Assembly: GCA_004297395.1 (NCBI GenBank)
Contig: SCUO01000099.1
Location: 1 to 50,361 of the forward strand
Origin: Chloroflexota bacterium
Lineage (GTDB): Bacteria > Chloroflexota > Limnocylindria > Limnocylindrales > CSP1-4
Direction: 5' to 3'
DNA: 50,361 nucleotides
The notes under the pieces were generated by a model that was not told where the DNA came from, did not search any database, and saw only the letters and a list, made by a program, of their open reading frames with translations. Of the stretch, positions 47,684 through 50,361 are shown in pieces. Position 1 is the stretch's first letter, and each line of letters opens with the position of its first letter. Made by a program: the position numbers and the translations under genes.

Positions 47684-48001
47684 TCACGCCGGAACGGAGG
47701 CGAGGTCGCCCACGACGAAGCCGAGGCGACCCGTGCGATCGTCGACGAGGTGCCCGAGGTCGGCGATGTTCGCCGCTGTCCAGGTCCGGGCGGCCGCCGT
47801 CGCCGTCTCCGCCGCCTCGGCCGAGGCCCAGACGCTGATCGAGCAGTTCGTCCCGTCGCCGAGGTCCGCGAAGGTGTAGGCGACGAAGCCCGGCGTGGCG
47901 CGGAAGACGTCGGCGAGGCCACCGGGGGCCTGGATGAGCCGGGCCAGCTCTTCGAAGGTCCCGGCCGTCTGCTTGTAGGTTGCGATCCGAACGTGCTGCA
48001 T
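47684..48001 (-). CDS. ABM-like (dimeric alpha-beta barrel) protein
   Basis: 105 aa from the ATG at 48001 with GGGAG upstream; the frame beyond is a shadow of the LuxR-type gene. VRIATYKQTAGTFEELARLI, then GLADVFRATPGFVAYTFADL and NCSISVWASAEAAETATAAA, looks like a single antibiotic-biosynthesis-monooxygenase-type ferredoxin-like fold. Some members are oxygenases, many are of unknown function. Divergent from the LuxR/TPR regulator. Confidence 0.7.
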   Translation of the reverse strand: MQHVRIATYKQTAGTFEELARLIQAPGGLADVFRATPGFVAYTFADLGDGTNCSISVWASAEAAETATAAARTWTAANIADLGHLVDDRTGRLGFVVGDLASVPA

Positions 48002-48169
48002 CGTCTGCTCCCAGTGCTTGCCCGCTGGTGTCTCGCGGGATCGACGGCACCGTACGAGTGGCGCGGGGCTTGGCGGAATGCCCTTCGAGGTCAGATTCAC
48101 CTTGCCTTCGGGTAAGGTTCGACCCGGAGGGGCCAGGCGATCGACCGGATAGCGCCCGTATCGCGTCCC

Positions 48170-49870
48170 ATGCCGGAGTTCACGCGCCGGGAGCGTGACG
48201 TGCTGGCCGCCCTCTGCCGCCCCTTGGCGACGAGCGGACCGGTCGTGATGCCGGCCACGATCCGCGAGATCGCGGCCGAGCTCGTGGTCACCGAAGCGGC
48301 CGTCAAGCAGCACCTGCTGAACCTGTACGACAAGTTCGCGGTTCAAGAGGGCGCCGAGAGTCGGCGGATCGCGCTGGCGAGGGAGGCCGTGCTGCGCGGC
48401 GCCGTCGCAGGAGTCGGCGCCGCGACAACGGTTGCGAGCCCCGTCGAGGAGGGGCGTGCCGCCGCCGCACGTCGTGCCTGGGAGGACGCCCATGCGGCCC
48501 TCGCAACCGCGGCTTCGGCAGCGCCACTCGATGTCGGCGACCTCGAGCTCCTCGGCGACGCGGCCACGTGGACCGGGCGGTTCGAGGCTTCGACCGCTGC
48601 CCGAGAGCAGGCGTACGCGGCCCATCTCGCTCGCGGTGACCGCCGGTCGGCGGCACGGGTCGCTCTGGGCCTCGGCTGGAACGCCGCGGTGACCCTCCGG
48701 TTCTCCGTGGTCGCCGGCTGGATGGCGTCCGCCGGTCGGCTGCTGGCGGCGGAGGGTGCCGTCGGCGAGGCGCCAGTCTGGCCCGAGCATGGGCTGATGC
48801 TGTCGCTGATGGCGCTGAACGAGCTCGGGACGGGCCAGATCGAGCTTGGGCTGGCGCATGCGCGCGCCGCCTTCGACGTCGGGCAGCGGACAGGTGATGT
48901 GGACATCCAGGCCCTCGGCCTCGTCTTCCAGGGATTCGGCCTCGTCCACCAGGGCCGCCTTGACGACGGTCGCGCGCTCCTCGACGAGGCGATGGCGAGC
49001 GCCACGGCCGGCCACCTCGGGACCCTCGCCCAGGGCATGGTCTATTGCCGGACCCTCAGCGCCTGCCTCGACACCTTCGACTACCGACGCGCGATCGAGT
49101 GGACCGAGGAGATCGAACGGCGTGCGCCAACGCTCGGTAGCGTGGGATTCCCCGGCGACTGCAGGACCCACCGCGCGTCCGTGTTCGTCGTCCGCGGGGA
49201 CTGGCAACGTGGCGCCGAGGAGGCCGAGGCGGCGGCGGCCGAGGCGCGCGCCTACGACCTCGGTCATACGGTCCAGGCGCTCACCGCGCTCGGCGAGATC
49301 CGGCTGCGCCAGGGCGACCTCGCCGCGGCGCGCGACGCCTTCGAGCGCGCGACCGATTTCGGCCTGCCGCCCGGCCCGGGGTATGCGCTGATGCTCCTCG
49401 CCGACGGCGATGTCCCAGGTGCGCTGCGGGCCATCGCCCGCGCGATGGACGGCACCGGCGAACCGTTGGACCGGGCCCGCTACCTCCCGGCGGCGATCGA
49501 GATCGCGCTCGCCGCGGGCGACCTCGATCAGGCGCGCGCATTCTGGGCTGACCTCGCCGACATCGCTGCGGCATTTCCGGGTCCGGTGCTCGCCGCCACG
49601 GTCGCTGGGTGCAGCGCCGCCGTCTCGTTGGCCGCCCGCGACGCGCCGGAGGCGATCGAGCTCGCCCGTGATGCAGCGCGGCGCTGGCGCTCTGTCGGCG
49701 CTCCCTACGAGGCGGCGAAATGCCGGATGCAGGTGGCGACCGCGGCCGCAGACCTCGGAGATCGCGCCGAGGCTGTACGTGCGGCTCGGGCGGCGCTCGC
49801 GTCGTTCTCGCAGCTCGGCGCCCAGCGCGACATCGGCGCCGCCTCGGCCTTCCTAGAGCATCTCGGCTGA
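48170..49870 (+). CDS. LuxR-type regulator with N-terminal HTH and TPR-like C-terminus
   Basis: 566 aa, ATG start. The helix-turn-helix is at the extreme N-terminus (FTRRERDVLAALCRPLATSG ... IREIAAELVVTEAAVKQHLL ... NLYDKFAV, about 4-65), where classic LuxR proteins carry it at the C-terminus. The remaining 470 residues are Ala-rich helical repeats like TPRs, with no ATPase motif. Probably a DNA-binding regulator with a protein- or ligand-sensing solenoid. Divergent from the ABM-like gene and followed after 14 nt by the Tat-MBL lipoprotein gene. Confidence 0.8.
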   Translation: MPEFTRRERDVLAALCRPLATSGPVVMPATIREIAAELVVTEAAVKQHLLNLYDKFAVQEGAESRRIALAREAVLRGAVAGVGAATTVASPVEEGRAAAARRAWEDAHAALATAASAAPLDVGDLELLGDAATWTGRFEASTAAREQAYAAHLARGDRRSAARVALGLGWNAAVTLRFSVVAGWMASAGRLLAAEGAVGEAPVWPEHGLMLSLMALNELGTGQIELGLAHARAAFDVGQRTGDVDIQALGLVFQGFGLVHQGRLDDGRALLDEAMASATAGHLGTLAQGMVYCRTLSACLDTFDYRRAIEWTEEIERRAPTLGSVGFPGDCRTHRASVFVVRGDWQRGAEEAEAAAAEARAYDLGHTVQALTALGEIRLRQGDLAAARDAFERATDFGLPPGPGYALMLLADGDVPGALRAIARAMDGTGEPLDRARYLPAAIEIALAAGDLDQARAFWADLADIAAAFPGPVLAATVAGCSAAVSLAARDAPEAIELARDAARRWRSVGAPYEAAKCRMQVATAAADLGDRAEAVRAARAALASFSQLGAQRDIGAASAFLEHLG

Positions 49871-49884
49871 CCGGGTCGACCTGG

Positions 49885-50361
49885 GTGATCAGCCGGCGAA
49901 CGCTCCTGCGCGACCTGGGACACGGGGCCTTCGCGCTGACGGTGATCGGGTTGGCGGGCTGCGCGCCCAAGGTGCCCGGCAGCCGCGACCCGGTCCCGTC
50001 CGGCAGCTTCGACCCGCTGACGTACGTGGGCAATCTCGATGAGATCGAGGCGTTCTGGTGCGATGGCGACCTGCCGTCCCCGCCGGCATCCCAGGGGCCG
50101 CCAGGCAGCGTGGCGCCTGGCTCGATGCCCTGGGCCCGGATCGGGGACGAGCGAGCGTCGGGCTACATCTTGGTCCGTGGTGGCGAGGCGACGGTCGTCG
50201 ACACCGGGCCGTGGTGCGTACCGGACGTGATCGCGGGTGCCCTGATGGCCGTTGGCCTCGACTGGTCCGCTGTCGGATCCGTGATCGTGACGCACAAGCA
50301 CCCCGATCACTGGGTCGGGCTGTCCTCCGCGCTCGAGCACGCTGCAGATGCCGACGTCTTC
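49885..50361 (+). CDS. Tat-exported lipoprotein with metallo-beta-lactamase fold (partial, runs off the window)
   Basis: At least 159 aa from the GTG at 49885; the 3' end is missing. Twin-arginine signal (ISRRTLLRDLGHGAFALTVI) ending in a lipobox GLAGC with Cys26 as lipidation site, then a Pro/Ser-rich spacer, and an MBL core with GGEATVVDTGPW and the metal motif HKHPDH (His137, His139, Asp141, His142). Likely a membrane-anchored extracytoplasmic hydrolase loaded with metal before export. Probably co-transcribed with the regulator before it. Confidence 0.85.
   Translation, partial: MISRRTLLRDLGHGAFALTVIGLAGCAPKVPGSRDPVPSGSFDPLTYVGNLDEIEAFWCDGDLPSPPASQGPPGSVAPGSMPWARIGDERASGYILVRGGEATVVDTGPWCVPDVIAGALMAVGLDWSAVGSVIVTHKHPDHWVGLSSALEHAADADVF

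Overview
A 50.4-kb stretch of very GC-rich bacterial chromosome, densely packed, with many 1-8 nt gene overlaps (ATGA, GTGA, TGATG) and many GTG starts. The gene set suggests a Chloroflexota-type organism, possibly of the Limnocylindria/Ellin6529 kind. Pointers are ScpA/ScpB, a cytidylate kinase-acyltransferase fusion, an ETF:quinone module, a deazaflavin-type (F420) enzyme, and -10 elements lying 6-8 nt before start codons (leaderless messages). The lineage is an inference from gene content, not a measured placement.

Layout. 1-5.5 kb: Xer recombinase, a PH/SHOCT membrane protein, an M50 protease, an HD protein, scpA, scpB and an RluB-type pseudouridine synthase. 5.5-9.2 kb: a regulated export cluster (membrane protein, TetR regulator, ABC ATPase and permease) behind a near-consensus promoter with a palindromic operator. 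9.4-14.2 kb, minus strand: five secreted or surface proteins in a row (IPT/PxKF-like protein, anchor-type beta-sandwich protein, six-bladed PD40 propeller, DUF916-like membrane-anchored protein, small Ig-like protein). A 928-aa LuxR-type ATPase regulator (14.4-17.2 kb) lies upstream in the same direction. 17.2-24.0 kb: cmk-plsC fusion, ispH, der, gpsA and two uncharacterised genes. 24.1-30 kb: tRNA-Pro, two small membrane proteins, a yeast-type cytosine deaminase, a group II PLP decarboxylase, a DUF4332 protein, a TIGR01906/DUF1461-type membrane protein and an M50-CBS protein whose HExxH reads HDLSH.

30-38.3 kb: molybdenum cofactor genes moeA, moaC and mog run straight into an ETF:quinone oxidoreductase-like Fe-S membrane protein, followed by an acyl-CoA dehydrogenase and etfBA. 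Together these would pass electrons from acyl-CoA oxidation through ETF to quinone. 38.3-43.9 kb: a coiled protein, nrdR (with tandem operator boxes) and dcd for deoxynucleotide supply, an MBL hydrolase, a membrane protein, and a minus-strand thiol-redox trio (glutaredoxin-like, CcdA, TlpA-like). 43.9-50.4 kb: tRNA-Arg(CCT) followed by an accessory-looking segment: a TetR gene divergent from two small membrane proteins, a deazaflavin-type nitroreductase, an ABM-like protein, an N-terminal-HTH LuxR/TPR regulator, and the start of a Tat-exported MBL lipoprotein cut by the window edge.

The most promising undescribed system is the 9.4-14.2 kb surface cassette. Two adjacent secreted proteins end in the same cysteine-containing beta-sandwich module with a W-S-L motif, and a DUF916-like membrane-anchored partner sits next to them. 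This recalls WxL/DUF916 surface complexes of Firmicutes but is clearly different from them. No rRNA, CRISPR array, insertion sequence or replication origin was seen.
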